From assembly GCF_009389585.1 (NCBI RefSeq), contig NZ_VIYG01000009.1, positions 1-64,000 of the forward strand: DNA of 64,000 bases, read 5' to 3'. Of this stretch, positions 53,371 to 62,641 are shown in pieces. This stretch comes from Oceanobacillus sp. CFH 90083. Lineage in GTDB: Bacteria > Bacillota > Bacilli > Bacillales > Amphibacillaceae. Every line of letters starts with the position of its first letter. Within the stretch, counting starts at the first letter, position 1. The notes beneath the pieces are model-generated. The model saw only the letters and a program-made list of their open reading frames with translations, was not told where the DNA came from and did no database searches. The position numbers were made by a program, and so were the translations under genes.

Positions 53371-54537
53371 GTGAAGATTGGAATTGATAAGCTGGGGTTT
53401 TATACACCACATCTGTATGTAGATATGAATGATTTAGCAAAAGAGCGGGGGATTGACCCGGGGAAATTCACCATTGGTCTTGGGCAAGACGAAATGGCTG
53501 TTCCGCCAGTTACACAGGACCCTGTTTCTTTAGCAGCTAATGCAGCGGAGCAAATCTTAGACAGCGAAGATAAAGACGCCATTGATTTAGTCATTTTTGG
53601 AACGGAATCAGGAGTGGATCATTCCAAGTCAGCTGCTGTCTATGTCCATCAATTATTAGGCTTGAATCCGCGGGCCCGTTCTGTAGAAATGAAACAGGCC
53701 TGCTATGGCGCAACAGCAGGAATACAAATGGCAAAGGGACATGTTGCACTGCATCCGGACAAGAAGGTACTTATTTTGGCATCTGATATTGCCCGCTACG
53801 GTTTAAATACGCCTGGAGAATCGACACAGGGAGCCGGTGCAGTTGCTATTTTAGTAAGTGCTTCGCCAAGATTGCTGGAGCTGGAAAGCGAAAGCACGTA
53901 CTACACAGAAGATATTATGGACTTCTGGAGACCAGTATATTCTTCAACAGCTTTTGTGGATGGCAAATATTCCAATGAACAGTATATTGCTTTCTTCCAA
54001 AAAGTATGGAAAGACTACGTGGAGCAAACAGGAAGAAGCCTGGAGGACTTTGCCGCCATAGCTTTTCACCTGCCATACACAAAAATGGGCTGGAAAGCGC
54101 TGCGCACAGTAATGGAAGATGCGCCTGAAGAAGTACAGGAAAGATTAAAAAATAACTATCAAATCAGTACGAAATACAATCGTAATGTAGGAAATATTTA
54201 TACAGGTTCTCTTTATCTCAGCCTGATTTCATTACTGGAGAATCAGGATGAATTAAAAGAAGGGGATACGATCGGCTTGTATAGCTATGGCTCCGGCGCT
54301 GTGGGTGAATTCTTCTCCGGCAAGCTTCAGCCTGACTATAAAAAGCATCTGCAAACAGAGGCGCATCAAGCGATGTTTGAAAATAGAGATTGCATTTCGG
54401 TAGCAGCATATGAAAAAGTATTTGAAGAAGCACTGCCAACAGACGGCAGTGAAAAGCAGCTGAATATTGATGAGGACCCGGCAAAAATTTGTTTAGCGGG
54501 TGTGAAGGATCATATTCGCAGCTATGTTGTTAAATAA
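53371..54537 (+). CDS. mvaS: hydroxymethylglutaryl-CoA synthase
   Basis: A 388-aa bacterial HMG-CoA synthase. Counting from the GTG start, the catalytic residues fall at Glu79 (GTESGVD), Cys111 (KQACYGATAG) and His233 (AFHLPYTKMG), the same numbers as in staphylococcal MvaS. It condenses acetyl-CoA with acetoacetyl-CoA, the first committed step of the mevalonate route. The GTG is preceded by GGGTAGGAATCATC; the frame extends upstream but the family begins xKIGIDKLGFYTP. No other mevalonate genes are in the window. It is monocistronic with its own terminator. Confidence 0.94.
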   Translation: MKIGIDKLGFYTPHLYVDMNDLAKERGIDPGKFTIGLGQDEMAVPPVTQDPVSLAANAAEQILDSEDKDAIDLVIFGTESGVDHSKSAAVYVHQLLGLNPRARSVEMKQACYGATAGIQMAKGHVALHPDKKVLILASDIARYGLNTPGESTQGAGAVAILVSASPRLLELESESTYYTEDIMDFWRPVYSSTAFVDGKYSNEQYIAFFQKVWKDYVEQTGRSLEDFAAIAFHLPYTKMGWKALRTVMEDAPEEVQERLKNNYQISTKYNRNVGNIYTGSLYLSLISLLENQDELKEGDTIGLYSYGSGAVGEFFSGKLQPDYKKHLQTEAHQAMFENRDCISVAAYEKVFEEALPTDGSEKQLNIDEDPAKICLAGVKDHIRSYVVK

Positions 54538-54544
54538 TTAGAAT

Positions 54545-54583
54545 AAACTCCTGGACAATGCATGTTGTTCAGGAGTTTTTATG
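54545..54583 (+). terminator. mvaS terminator
   Basis: AAACTCCTGGACAA and TTGTTCAGGAGTTTTT form a stem (one mismatch) around TGCATG, ending in a T-run. Confidence 0.85.
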
Positions 54584-54686
54584 TGCATTCTAAAGCATTT
54601 CTAATGTAAATTAACTGAAATGGATGATTTTAAAATGTATAATGAGGGTAGAGTGAAGCATATCATGAAAGTTGGAGGGTGTTCAG

Positions 54687-56072
54687 ATGACAAAAAATAA
54701 AGCAGTTATTGAAGTAACGAATCCAGCAACAGGTGAGATAGCAGGTACCGTCTTAAAAGGAGGGAAGAAGGAAGCGGTACAGGCGATTGATAAGGCATAT
54801 CAAGCATTTCAAGACTGGTCGAAGCGATCTGTCTATGAAAGAAGCGTTTTGTTAAATAAATGGCATGTGCTTGTGGAAAAGCATGAAAGAGAATTAGCGA
54901 AAATCATGACCATGGAACAGGGCAAGCCTTTGCAGGAAGCAACAGGTGAAATTCAGTATGCCAATAGTTTTATCGCCTGGTATGCAGAAGAAGGGAAAAG
55001 ACTTTATGGTGAAACAATTCCTGCAACTGCCAGGGATAAGCGGATTGTTGTCACCCGACAGTCAGTTGGTGTGATCGCAGCGATTACGCCGTGGAATTTT
55101 CCGGCAGCAATGATTACCAGAAAGGTGGCGCCAGCATTAGCAGCGGGCTGTACAGCAGTAGTAAAACCAGCAAGCGCTACACCTTTAACTGCCATTCGTC
55201 TTAGAGAGCTTGCGGTAGAAGCAGGAATTCCAGAAGACGTGCTGCAAATCGTTACAGGGAGCTCCGATGAAATTAGTAATGCATGGATGGAGGATACACG
55301 TGTTCGAAAAATATCGTTTACGGGATCTACTGAGGTAGGGAAATTACTGATGCAAAAATCGGCGGATACGGTGAAAAAACTATCTTTGGAGCTTGGCGGT
55401 CATGCGCCGTTGATTGTTATGGAGGATGCAGATATTGAAAAAGCAGTGAGCGGAGCAGTCGCGTCTAAATATCGCAATGCCGGGCAAACCTGTGTATGTG
55501 CCAATCGGATTTACGTTCATGAATCCATTGAACAGGAATTTGTAAATGCTTTTAAAGAAAAAGTGGCACAGCTTAAAGTCGGAAATGGCTTAGAAGAAGG
55601 TGTTGATATTGGCCCTTTAATTGATCGGTCTGCTGTTGAGAAAGTACAGCTGCAAATAGAAGATGCACTCCAAAAAGGAGCAGAAAAGCTGCTCGGTGAT
55701 CAAACAGCATATGAAGACTTATTTTTTGCACCGACGATTTTAACCAATGTGAATGATAGTATGGTATGTATGCAGGAAGAAACCTTTGGGCCACTGGCTC
55801 CAATTACTACTTTTCAGACAAAGGAAGAGGCGGTTGCACGCGCAAATAATTCCCCGTTTGGATTGGCTGCATACGTCTTTACAGAAAATCTTACGACAGC
55901 GATCGAGGTCAGTGAACAACTAGAATATGGCATTATTGGTATTAATGATGGAGCCCCATCAACAGCACAAGCCCCATTTGGCGGTTTTAAAGAAAGCGGT
56001 CTTGGCCGGGAAGGCGGTCATCATGGCATCGATGAATATGTTGAGGTGAAATATTTATCGATTCAGCTATGA
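54687..56072 (+). CDS. gabD: NAD(P)-dependent succinate-semialdehyde dehydrogenase-type aldehyde dehydrogenase
   Basis: A 461-aa aldehyde dehydrogenase. The cofactor segment is TPWNFPAAMITRKVAPALAA, the catalytic Glu lies in LELGGHAPLIV and the catalytic Cys in NAGQTCVCANRIYVHE. The Cys-Val-Cys arrangement and TGSTEVGKLL are typical of GabD-type succinate-semialdehyde dehydrogenases. Glutarate-semialdehyde activity is a possible alternative. No gabT or transporter lies nearby. The ATG follows TTGGAGGGTG; the upstream TTG overlaps that site. Confidence 0.87.
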   Translation: MTKNKAVIEVTNPATGEIAGTVLKGGKKEAVQAIDKAYQAFQDWSKRSVYERSVLLNKWHVLVEKHERELAKIMTMEQGKPLQEATGEIQYANSFIAWYAEEGKRLYGETIPATARDKRIVVTRQSVGVIAAITPWNFPAAMITRKVAPALAAGCTAVVKPASATPLTAIRLRELAVEAGIPEDVLQIVTGSSDEISNAWMEDTRVRKISFTGSTEVGKLLMQKSADTVKKLSLELGGHAPLIVMEDADIEKAVSGAVASKYRNAGQTCVCANRIYVHESIEQEFVNAFKEKVAQLKVGNGLEEGVDIGPLIDRSAVEKVQLQIEDALQKGAEKLLGDQTAYEDLFFAPTILTNVNDSMVCMQEETFGPLAPITTFQTKEEAVARANNSPFGLAAYVFTENLTTAIEVSEQLEYGIIGINDGAPSTAQAPFGGFKESGLGREGGHHGIDEYVEVKYLSIQL

Positions 56073-56175
56073 TCATTACAGGAATTATATTTAAATAAGT
56101 GGAAAATAATTTTCTGCTTTCTAATGACACATTTGCAAGAAAGCTGGTATACTACTGCTAGAGAGGTGCAGATGA

Positions 56176-57228
56176 ATGGAATTTAATATTGGTCCCCGGA
56201 TGTTAAAAACAGGGCTGGCAGTAACTTTAACTTTGTTAGTAACAGGTATATTTGATATGGAATATGCTGTTATCGCAGCAATTGCAGCTGTAATAGCAAT
56301 GCAGCCGTCTATCATGCGATCTTTTAATTATATTAAAGAGGTAGTTATTGCAAATTCTGTTGGGGCAACACTTGCCATTTTAGGGGTGTTTTTACTTGGC
56401 AGTCATCCCATTTCTGTCGGTGCAGTAGTCATTTTATCGATTGCGATTAATATAAAACTGGGATTAACGAAAACAATAAGCTTAACGGTTTTAACCATTG
56501 TCAGTATGATGGTAGCAAGCCATGGTGGGGATCAGATTAATTTTGTGTACATTTTATCCCGGGTATCGCTTGTTGCAATTGGCGTACTTTCTGCACTTAT
56601 TGTTAATGTACTAGTTAATCCGCCGAACCACCAAAAAATACTGTTTCAAATGATTAAGGAAGCCAGCGGAAGTACGCTTTTTCTCCTGCGTGTGATTCCG
56701 AGCAATACGATGAGTGTACCGCAGATCCGTGATGAAGAAAGAAAAGTGGAGAAGCAAATTAATAAAGCAAGAGATTATTTTGATATTATTACAGACGAGA
56801 AAAACAGACTTTTTATTCGTAAACGCCGATCATTTTTCCGAAGTATTGTCATTTATAAACAAATGATACAGGTATTACGGAAAAAGCATACACTGATTGT
56901 AGAGCTGGAAAAAAATTTAAAGCAAATTGAAGAAATGGCTTCGGGAAAGTCATTCTTAATTAAAAAGCTGGTCAGTGAAATTAATAATTATAGTGAGAAT
57001 GTTTTTCTCATGTATGAAGATCGAATTGTTCTTGATCGGGATTTGCAAAAAGAAACAAAACAGGCGATGAGTGTAACGATTAATAATTTAATTGATGCAT
57101 TGCAAGGTACCGACTATGAAAAATGGCATTATGTTTTTCCTGTTGCGAATAGCATTGTCGAGCTTTTCTATGAATTAGATAAGCTGGAAAAGTATGTTCG
57201 TAAAAAAGAGAAGCATGCAGAAGGATAG
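56176..57228 (+). CDS. aromatic acid exporter family membrane protein (FUSC-like)
   Basis: A 350-aa protein. The N-terminal half has about five membrane helices (GLAVTLTLLVTGIFDMEYAV, AAIAAVIAMQPSIMRSF and following). The C-terminal ~190 residues are soluble, helical and highly charged, as in the 'aromatic acid exporter' group of FUSC-like proteins. The conserved QPS motif follows the second helix. Export of aromatic acids is shown for distant relatives only, so substrate is uncertain. GAGAGGTGCAG precedes the ATG. Confidence 0.85.
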   Translation: MEFNIGPRMLKTGLAVTLTLLVTGIFDMEYAVIAAIAAVIAMQPSIMRSFNYIKEVVIANSVGATLAILGVFLLGSHPISVGAVVILSIAINIKLGLTKTISLTVLTIVSMMVASHGGDQINFVYILSRVSLVAIGVLSALIVNVLVNPPNHQKILFQMIKEASGSTLFLLRVIPSNTMSVPQIRDEERKVEKQINKARDYFDIITDEKNRLFIRKRRSFFRSIVIYKQMIQVLRKKHTLIVELEKNLKQIEEMASGKSFLIKKLVSEINNYSENVFLMYEDRIVLDRDLQKETKQAMSVTINNLIDALQGTDYEKWHYVFPVANSIVELFYELDKLEKYVRKKEKHAEG

Positions 57229-57384
57229 AATGAAGAGCATAGATATAAAACAGGTAGATTGTAATAACACAGTCTGCTCTGTTTTTATGTTGGAGAAAAA
57301 TATATTATCTCAGCAAGCAGGTATAAAAACCCCTTCTTATGCATATAGTAGTAATACTATGTACAGAGAAGGGGGAGTACGGAA

Positions 57385-57573
57385 TTGGTCCGTTTTTTAT
57401 CTCATCATGAATTAGAAAATCTTTATTACATGTACGGAAGGTATGAAAATGCTTATCGGGCTCTGCTGGCAAGAAAGCAGGAGCAGATGCCGGAGGGTAC
57501 ACAGAAACAAATAGAAGAACAGATGGAATTATTTAAGAAGCAGCAGCGTCAAATGCTTTCTTCATTAACATAA
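57385..57573 (+). CDS. small helical protein, unknown function
   Basis: A 62-aa soluble, glutamine- and glutamate-rich protein, probably two helices (LSHHELENLYYMYGRYENAY and EQMELFKKQQRQMLSSL). The TTG start lies seven bases after GGGGGAG, and a strong hairpin follows the stop codon. Both support a genuine gene. I recognise no family. Confidence 0.65.
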   Translation: MVRFLSHHELENLYYMYGRYENAYRALLARKQEQMPEGTQKQIEEQMELFKKQQRQMLSSLT

Positions 57574-57608
57574 ATCAGCGTGCAGATAAGTATCTGCACG
57601 CTGATTCT
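57573..57608. terminator. bidirectional hairpin between the small gene and the symporter
   Basis: AATCAGCGTGCAGATA and TATCTGCACGCTGATT form a perfect 16-bp stem with a two-base loop. It ends both convergent genes. Confidence 0.8.
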
Positions 57609-57610
57609 GT

Positions 57611-59083
57611 TTATCTTCGTTTTCGATGAATGTTTTTCTTAATGTAGCCGATAAATTCATTTGCTTTTGCTTCAGGAGCTTTCGTGAACAAGCTGACACT
57701 GATAAATAACAGGGTAGCCAGACCAAGCCCCCATAATCCGGAAGCCAGACCAAACGGCTTTGCTTGCAGCAACTCTAAAATTAAAACAACAGCCCCGGGA
57801 ATAATCGTGCTTGCCAGTACAGCAGCTGCGGTGCCTTTTTTCCAGAAGAAGGCACCGATAATTGTCGGGACAACGACGATTAGACCGGCAGAAGAAGCAA
57901 CAGACAGGACAGCAATTAAGTCTAATTGCAATTCTGCAAATAAATAAGCCATCAGGGCAATAACAGGGATAATAAATTTCCCGATCCTGAGCTGAACCTG
58001 ATCGGTTGTATCTTTGCGGATATTTCCATACACATCCTTTGCAAACATCGATGATAGTGTAAGCAAAATAGAATCTATCGTTGAAACAGCTGCGGCAATA
58101 ATACCTATCATCACGATAACAGCTAAAACAGGAGGTATAGCTGTTGAAGTCAGTACAACAGGTGTAGCCAGATCAGGATTGTCTAAGCCGGGTTCTAATA
58201 AGAAAGCAGAATAACCCCAGAATATAGAAACGAGTGTATAAATAAAACCAAATATCATAAAACCTAGCAGCATATGACGCATGCTTTTTAAAGAAGCTGG
58301 CATAAATAAACGCTGGCTCACTTGCGGATTGGAAATACTAAAGAAAAACCATGGTATGGTTAAGCCGATAAAGGTTAAGAAGCTGAAATAACCATTCCCG
58401 GGTACTGTCAGCATTTCCGGATGATTTGTTTCCAGCTGCTGAAAGAATCCTGTGAATCCACCGAGCTCGTGAACTAAAAAAAGGACAACGAATGTAGAAC
58501 CAATAATCATAAACAGTGATTGTAAGGAATCTGTCCAGGCAACAGAACGTATCCCGGCTATGTATGCAAAAAAGAGTGCCAAAACAACAGCGATAATAAC
58601 CCCGGTGCTGAAAGAAATTTGCTGGTTAGATACACCTTGTAGTAGATAGCCTACACCAGCCAGCTGCACAGCACTATAAGGAATTAAAAAAATACAATTA
58701 CTGACTGCAATAGCAATAGCAGAAGCTTTACTTTGATAACGATCACCAATCATTTGCGACGGTGTAATATAACCATATTTTTTCCCGACAATCCAAAAAC
58801 GGGGTCCAAAAAATGCAATTAGCGATACACCCATTAAATAAATCAATTCAAAACCTAATGCTCCTACACCGCCGCGATAAGTCAGTCCTGCTAAACCAAC
58901 TAACATAAATGCACTATATGTCGTAGCACTGTAGCTTAATGCAGAAACAAAACCGCCCATTTTACGGTCACCTAGAAAATAAGCCCCCATATTCGTCTGT
59001 TTACCGGTCCGCGATAAAAAAGCGATAACAAGCGCGATAATGATATAAATTCCTAAACCCCACCAAATAAGCGATACATTCAT
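57611..59083 (-). CDS. sodium:solute symporter family protein
   Basis: A 490-aa SSS-family transporter with about 13 membrane helices. The family's first conserved stretch is GGFVSALSYSATTYSAFMLVG (quoted as SALSYSATTYSAFM). It continues with GYITPSQMIGDRYQSKA and AAVSTIDSILLTLSSM, which carries the Na+-site serine/threonine residues. Candidate substrates are proline, pantothenate, acetate or other carboxylates; none can be assigned. It overlaps the preceding small gene by four bases (ATGA). Confidence 0.9.
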   Translation of the reverse strand: MNVSLIWWGLGIYIIIALVIAFLSRTGKQTNMGAYFLGDRKMGGFVSALSYSATTYSAFMLVGLAGLTYRGGVGALGFELIYLMGVSLIAFFGPRFWIVGKKYGYITPSQMIGDRYQSKASAIAIAVSNCIFLIPYSAVQLAGVGYLLQGVSNQQISFSTGVIIAVVLALFFAYIAGIRSVAWTDSLQSLFMIIGSTFVVLFLVHELGGFTGFFQQLETNHPEMLTVPGNGYFSFLTFIGLTIPWFFFSISNPQVSQRLFMPASLKSMRHMLLGFMIFGFIYTLVSIFWGYSAFLLEPGLDNPDLATPVVLTSTAIPPVLAVIVMIGIIAAAVSTIDSILLTLSSMFAKDVYGNIRKDTTDQVQLRIGKFIIPVIALMAYLFAELQLDLIAVLSVASSAGLIVVVPTIIGAFFWKKGTAAAVLASTIIPGAVVLILELLQAKPFGLASGLWGLGLATLLFISVSLFTKAPEAKANEFIGYIKKNIHRKRR

Positions 59084-59262
59084 TCTTCACTGCTCCAATC
59101 TTTTGTTAGTATGACGTTAATGATGATTACAAGTGAAGTCGCCAGTAACCAAAAAAGAAAGCTTCCATACCATTTTTCAACATCTCTGAGAAATGTAAAA
59201 GGGGTGATAAAAGCAAGAAGAATGATAATGCCGATAATCAGTGCTGCACTTTTTTCCTTCAT
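59080..59262 (-). CDS. small two-helix membrane protein paired with the symporter
   Basis: A 60-aa protein with two hydrophobic helices (LIIGIIILLAFITPFTFL and FLFWLLATSLVIIINVIL). The start ATG follows TGGAGGCAGGC; the upstream open frame to 59295 is not needed. Its stop overlaps the symporter start (ATGA), so both are translated together. Small DUF-type partners of sodium:solute symporters (such as YhdT with PanF) have this layout. I infer a role in assembly or regulation of the carrier. Confidence 0.8.
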   Translation of the reverse strand: MKEKSAALIIGIIILLAFITPFTFLRDVEKWYGSFLFWLLATSLVIIINVILTKDWSSEE

Positions 59263-59445
59263 AAGCCTGCCTCCATTTTTTGTGATAAGATTCACAATAT
59301 AAAGAATGTGAATTTGTTAACAATCATAGCAGATAGTTCATAAATTTGCCACATTATTTATGATGCGAATAATAACCTATTTTTGACAGCGATTGCAATA
59401 GTGTATTTGATGAGCTAAACTTAGAGAAAAAAGGAGAGGATAAAG

Positions 59446-60309
59446 ATGGAAACATTACAGATTGGCAGAGCGAAACTTACTTGGTTAAATGGCGGGGTTA
59501 CACATCTGGACGGAGGCTCGATGTTTGGTGTGGTTCCCAAAGCCTTATGGGAGAAAAAATACCCGCATAATGATAAAAATCAAATTGAGCTGCGAACAGA
59601 CCCCATTTTGGTGGAGCTTGATGATTCCTATGTACTTATTGATTCAGGGATCGGCTCACGTAAATTATCTGATAAGCAGAGAAGGAATTTCGGAGTATTG
59701 GAGGAGACAAAGGTAGAAGCATCATTATTGGAATTAGGGCTTACTGTAAATGATATAGATATTGTATTAATGACACATCTTCATTACGATCATGCAAATG
59801 GTTTAACAAAGCCAACCGGTGAGGAAGCCTATGAATCCGTGTTTAAAAATGCGAAAATTTATGTTTCTCAGGTGGAGTGGGAAGAAATGCGGCATCCTAA
59901 TATCCGTTCTGTAAATACTTATTGGGAGAAAAATTGGAAGCCAATTGTGGATCAAGTCCATTCTTTTAAAGAAAAGATAGAGGTCTTACCCGGGCTGACA
60001 ATGATTCATACTGGCGGTCATAGTGATGGACACGCTATTATCCGGTTTCAGGATGAAAAGGAGAGCTTTTTACATATGGCTGATATTATGCCGACACACG
60101 CACATCAAAATAAACTATGGGTGCTCGCGTATGATGATTATCCAGTTCAATCCGTATTGCAAAAAGAATATTGGATGGAGCAGGGATATAAAGAGCGTGC
60201 TTGGTTTACTTTTTATCATGATGCTTATTTCCGGGCGGTAAAGTTTGATGAAACGGGAGAGAGAATAGATCAGGTAGAGCGTTTGCGTTATTCTTACGAT
60301 GACTTATGA
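59446..60309 (+). CDS. ytnP: metallo-beta-lactamase-fold hydrolase YtnP (lactonase-type)
   Basis: A 287-aa MBL-fold enzyme matching B. subtilis YtnP along its length. The zinc motif is THLHYDHANGL (His111, His113, Asp115, His116), followed by HTGGHSDGH and HMADIMPTHAHQNKLW. YtnP has been linked to degradation of lactone-type signals of Streptomyces; that function is inferred here. GGAGAGGATAAAG precedes the ATG. It lies at the start of the ytnP-ytzB-ytoP block. Confidence 0.92.
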   Translation: METLQIGRAKLTWLNGGVTHLDGGSMFGVVPKALWEKKYPHNDKNQIELRTDPILVELDDSYVLIDSGIGSRKLSDKQRRNFGVLEETKVEASLLELGLTVNDIDIVLMTHLHYDHANGLTKPTGEEAYESVFKNAKIYVSQVEWEEMRHPNIRSVNTYWEKNWKPIVDQVHSFKEKIEVLPGLTMIHTGGHSDGHAIIRFQDEKESFLHMADIMPTHAHQNKLWVLAYDDYPVQSVLQKEYWMEQGYKERAWFTFYHDAYFRAVKFDETGERIDQVERLRYSYDDL

Positions 60310-60323
60310 TGATAAGAACGGAA

Positions 60324-60360
60324 CAGAGCAGCTTACCTCCGGGGGAGGAAGCTGCTCTGG
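60324..60360. terminator. strong hairpin between ytnP and ytzB
   Basis: CAGAGCAGCTTACCTCC and GGAGGAAGCTGCTCTG pair almost completely around a short G-rich loop. T-runs are weak on both strands, so it may work as a barrier for both convergent genes. Confidence 0.6.
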
Positions 60361-60372
60361 ATAAGCATTGTA

Positions 60373-60687
60373 TTAAACGGCTGCTTCTGTATCAATAACA
60401 GCACCGGTTTCTATATCTACATAGAAATCAAATTGCTTGTTCGTGCCATCAATATTTCTGGTTACGCCGCCACGATAGACATCGTAAAGCAGACCGTTTC
60501 TTTCTAATTCCTCTGGTTTCATATAAATCCAGGAACCGCTGATAGGTCCTTGGCGTTTGAACATTTCTTTGGCATGATTCAATGCTTTTTCTGGAGTGAT
60601 CTTCATTTGATTATTTACTTGTTCACGTGCGATATAACCAATTGCAATACCAATTGCTGCTGCAAGAAATACCTTTTTTCTGCTCAA
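60373..60687 (-). CDS. ytzB: PepSY domain-containing membrane-anchored protein
   Basis: A 104-aa protein with an N-terminal membrane anchor (about residues 5-22, VFLAAAIGIAIGYIA) and a PepSY-type domain (KITPEKALNHAKEMFKRQG, FDFYVDIETGAVIDTEAA). PepSY domains are thought to inhibit or bind peptidases at the cell surface. I place the start at TTG (LSRKKVFL) because AGAGGTGAATAAA precedes it; the longer frame to 60759 adds residues without family match. Position between ytnP and ytoP matches ytzB. Confidence 0.82.
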   Translation of the reverse strand: MSRKKVFLAAAIGIAIGYIAREQVNNQMKITPEKALNHAKEMFKRQGPISGSWIYMKPEELERNGLLYDVYRGGVTRNIDGTNKQFDFYVDIETGAVIDTEAAV

Positions 60688-60829
60688 TTTATTCACCTCT
60701 GTTTTAGTAAGATTCCATGTCTGCCATATATGTAGTATATCGTAATTTGAAGGGGACATACAAATAATTTAAAGAAAACTTGGCAAGCCTAGCCTGAAAG
60801 GTGTAGGATTATCTTAGTTGCGCTTTCAT

Positions 60830-60898
60830 CTACGAAGTACGGTCACGTCAAGTGCCGGGTGTCGATACTAGGACCTCGTGTCCGCCGTACTTTTTTCC
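60830..60898 (+). repeat. stacked-hairpin intergenic element ending in T-run
   Basis: GAAGTACGG and CCGTACTTTTTT enclose smaller dyads, CACGTCAAGTG and GGACCTCGTGTCC. The layout resembles the CACGTCGTGTGG-type dyads inside the repeat at 35337. Could act as a terminator on the plus strand. Nothing else is visible in the 338-bp gap. Confidence 0.5.
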
Positions 60899-61025
60899 TT
60901 AGATTCTTTATACTTTCTTAAAGTGGAACATAAATACTGGAAAGAGTTTGACTTTTTCAAGTATACTTGCAGTAGTAATCATATCGTTTTTAGTTGAGGC
61001 AGATATATACTTAGGAGGCTTTTTT

Positions 61026-62090
61026 ATGAATAAGGAAACGTTGACATTATTTAAAAATTTAACGGAGCTGCAGGGAGCACCGGGGAATGAGCATGCCGTC
61101 CGTAATTTTATGAAACAGGAACTAGGTAAATATTCAGATGAAACGATCCAGGATAATCTGGGTGGTGTATTTGGAGTAAAGCATGGGAAAGGTCCTGTTG
61201 TCATGGTAGCCGGTCATATGGATGAAGTCGGCTTTATGGTAACACAAATTACGGATAATGGAATGATTCGTTTTCAAACTTTAGGAGGCTGGTGGAGTCA
61301 GGTTATGCTGGCCCAGCGTGTTCAGGTGATGACCAAAAATGGACCGGTTATTGGTGTCATTGCTTCAATTCCGCCACATTTACTAACAGAGGCACAGCGC
61401 GGCAAGCCAATGGAAATCAAAAATATGCTGATTGATATCGGAGCAGATGATAAAGAGGATGCAGCAAATATTGGTGTTCGCCCGGGGGATACCATTGTTC
61501 CCGTTACCCCTTTTGAACCGATGGCTAACGAGAAAAAAATCCTGGCAAAAGCTTGGGATAACCGCTACGGCTGTGGATTAGCGATTGAGCTTTTAAAGGG
61601 ATTACAAGGAGAAACATTGCCAAATCAGCTTTATTCCGGCGCAACAGTGCAGGAAGAGGTTGGCTTACGCGGCGCACAAGTAGCAGCGAATATGATTAAA
61701 CCGGATATTTTTTATGCGTTAGATGCTTCCCCGGCAAATGATGCATCCGGAGATAAGAATGCATTTGGACAATTAGGAAAAGGCGCTTTATTACGTATTT
61801 ATGATCGAACAATGATTACACATAAGGGCATGCGTGAATTTGTTCTGGATACAGCAGAATCCAATGATATTCCTTATCAATACTTTATTTCTCCAGGCGG
61901 TACAGATGCGGGACGTGTTCATTTATCCGGTGACGGTGTTCCATCTGCGGTAGTTGGTATATGCTCCAGATATGTGCATACATCCGCATCAATGATTCAT
62001 GTGGATGATTATGCCGCTGCGAAAGAATTAATTACGAAGCTTGTTAAAACAACAGATGAAACAGTTGTTTCCGGGCTTCAGCAAGGTTAA
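61026..62090 (+). CDS. ytoP: M42-family aminopeptidase (YtoP)
   Basis: A 354-aa cobalt/zinc aminopeptidase of the M42 family (glutamyl/deblocking aminopeptidases). Metal and catalytic residues are visible in [42 protein letters not shown] and [14 protein letters not shown]. It probably trims peptides in the cytosol as a large oligomer. The ATG follows TTAGGAGGC; the open frame extends upstream without resemblance. Confidence 0.93.
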   Translation: MNKETLTLFKNLTELQGAPGNEHAVRNFMKQELGKYSDETIQDNLGGVFGVKHGKGPVVMVAGHMDEVGFMVTQITDNGMIRFQTLGGWWSQVMLAQRVQVMTKNGPVIGVIASIPPHLLTEAQRGKPMEIKNMLIDIGADDKEDAANIGVRPGDTIVPVTPFEPMANEKKILAKAWDNRYGCGLAIELLKGLQGETLPNQLYSGATVQEEVGLRGAQVAANMIKPDIFYALDASPANDASGDKNAFGQLGKGALLRIYDRTMITHKGMREFVLDTAESNDIPYQYFISPGGTDAGRVHLSGDGVPSAVVGICSRYVHTSASMIHVDDYAAAKELITKLVKTTDETVVSGLQQG

Positions 62091-62094
62091 CGGC

Positions 62095-62607
62095 ATGCAC
62101 GAAACAATCATTATAGGCTCGAAAAACCCGACAAAAGTAGAAGCAGTTAAAAATGTATTTCAAGAATTTGACGTAAGCTCGCTGGAAGTCGCTTCTAATG
62201 TATCTGTCCAGCCCTTTTCCGATCAAGAAACACGGATTGGTGCGATGAATCGTGCGATGGCGTGTATCGAGAGCGGGGCAGGTACGATTGGAATTGGTTT
62301 AGAAGGCGGCGTCATGTACGTGGAGGATACATTATTCCTCTGTAACTGGGGTGCGCTGGCAACGGAAGACGGGAAGCTATATACAGCCAGCGGCGCCAGG
62401 ATTGCCCTTCCGAAAGAAATTGAAAACGGACTTAAAACAGCCGGAGAATTAAGTATGGTGATGGATGCATATACCAAAAAAGAAAATGTCCGCAGTCATG
62501 AGGGTGCGATTGGTATTTTTACGAATAATCTTGTGACAAGAGAAAATATGTTTACACATGTTGTCCAGCTTTTGAAAGGACAATATGATTTTGCAGGTAA
62601 CAGATAA
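62095..62607 (+). CDS. DUF84-family inosine/xanthosine triphosphatase-like protein
   Basis: A 170-aa protein of the DUF84/YjjX group, which hydrolyses non-canonical purine triphosphates such as ITP and XTP. The phosphate loop is IIGSKNPTKVEAVKNVF (residues 5-21). PFSDQETRIGAMNRA and GIGLEGGV are typical. The start lies four bases after the ytoP stop, with AAGG at the right spacing, so the two are translationally linked. Confidence 0.85.
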   Translation: MHETIIIGSKNPTKVEAVKNVFQEFDVSSLEVASNVSVQPFSDQETRIGAMNRAMACIESGAGTIGIGLEGGVMYVEDTLFLCNWGALATEDGKLYTASGARIALPKEIENGLKTAGELSMVMDAYTKKENVRSHEGAIGIFTNNLVTRENMFTHVVQLLKGQYDFAGNR

Positions 62608-62609
62608 GT

Positions 62610-62641
62610 AAAAAAACAGGCGGAAGAGCCTGTTTTTTTAC
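62610..62641. terminator. bidirectional terminator
   Basis: AAAAAACAGGC and GCCTGTTTTTTT form a stem around a short GGAAGA loop. It ends the DUF84 gene and ytoQ. Confidence 0.88.
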
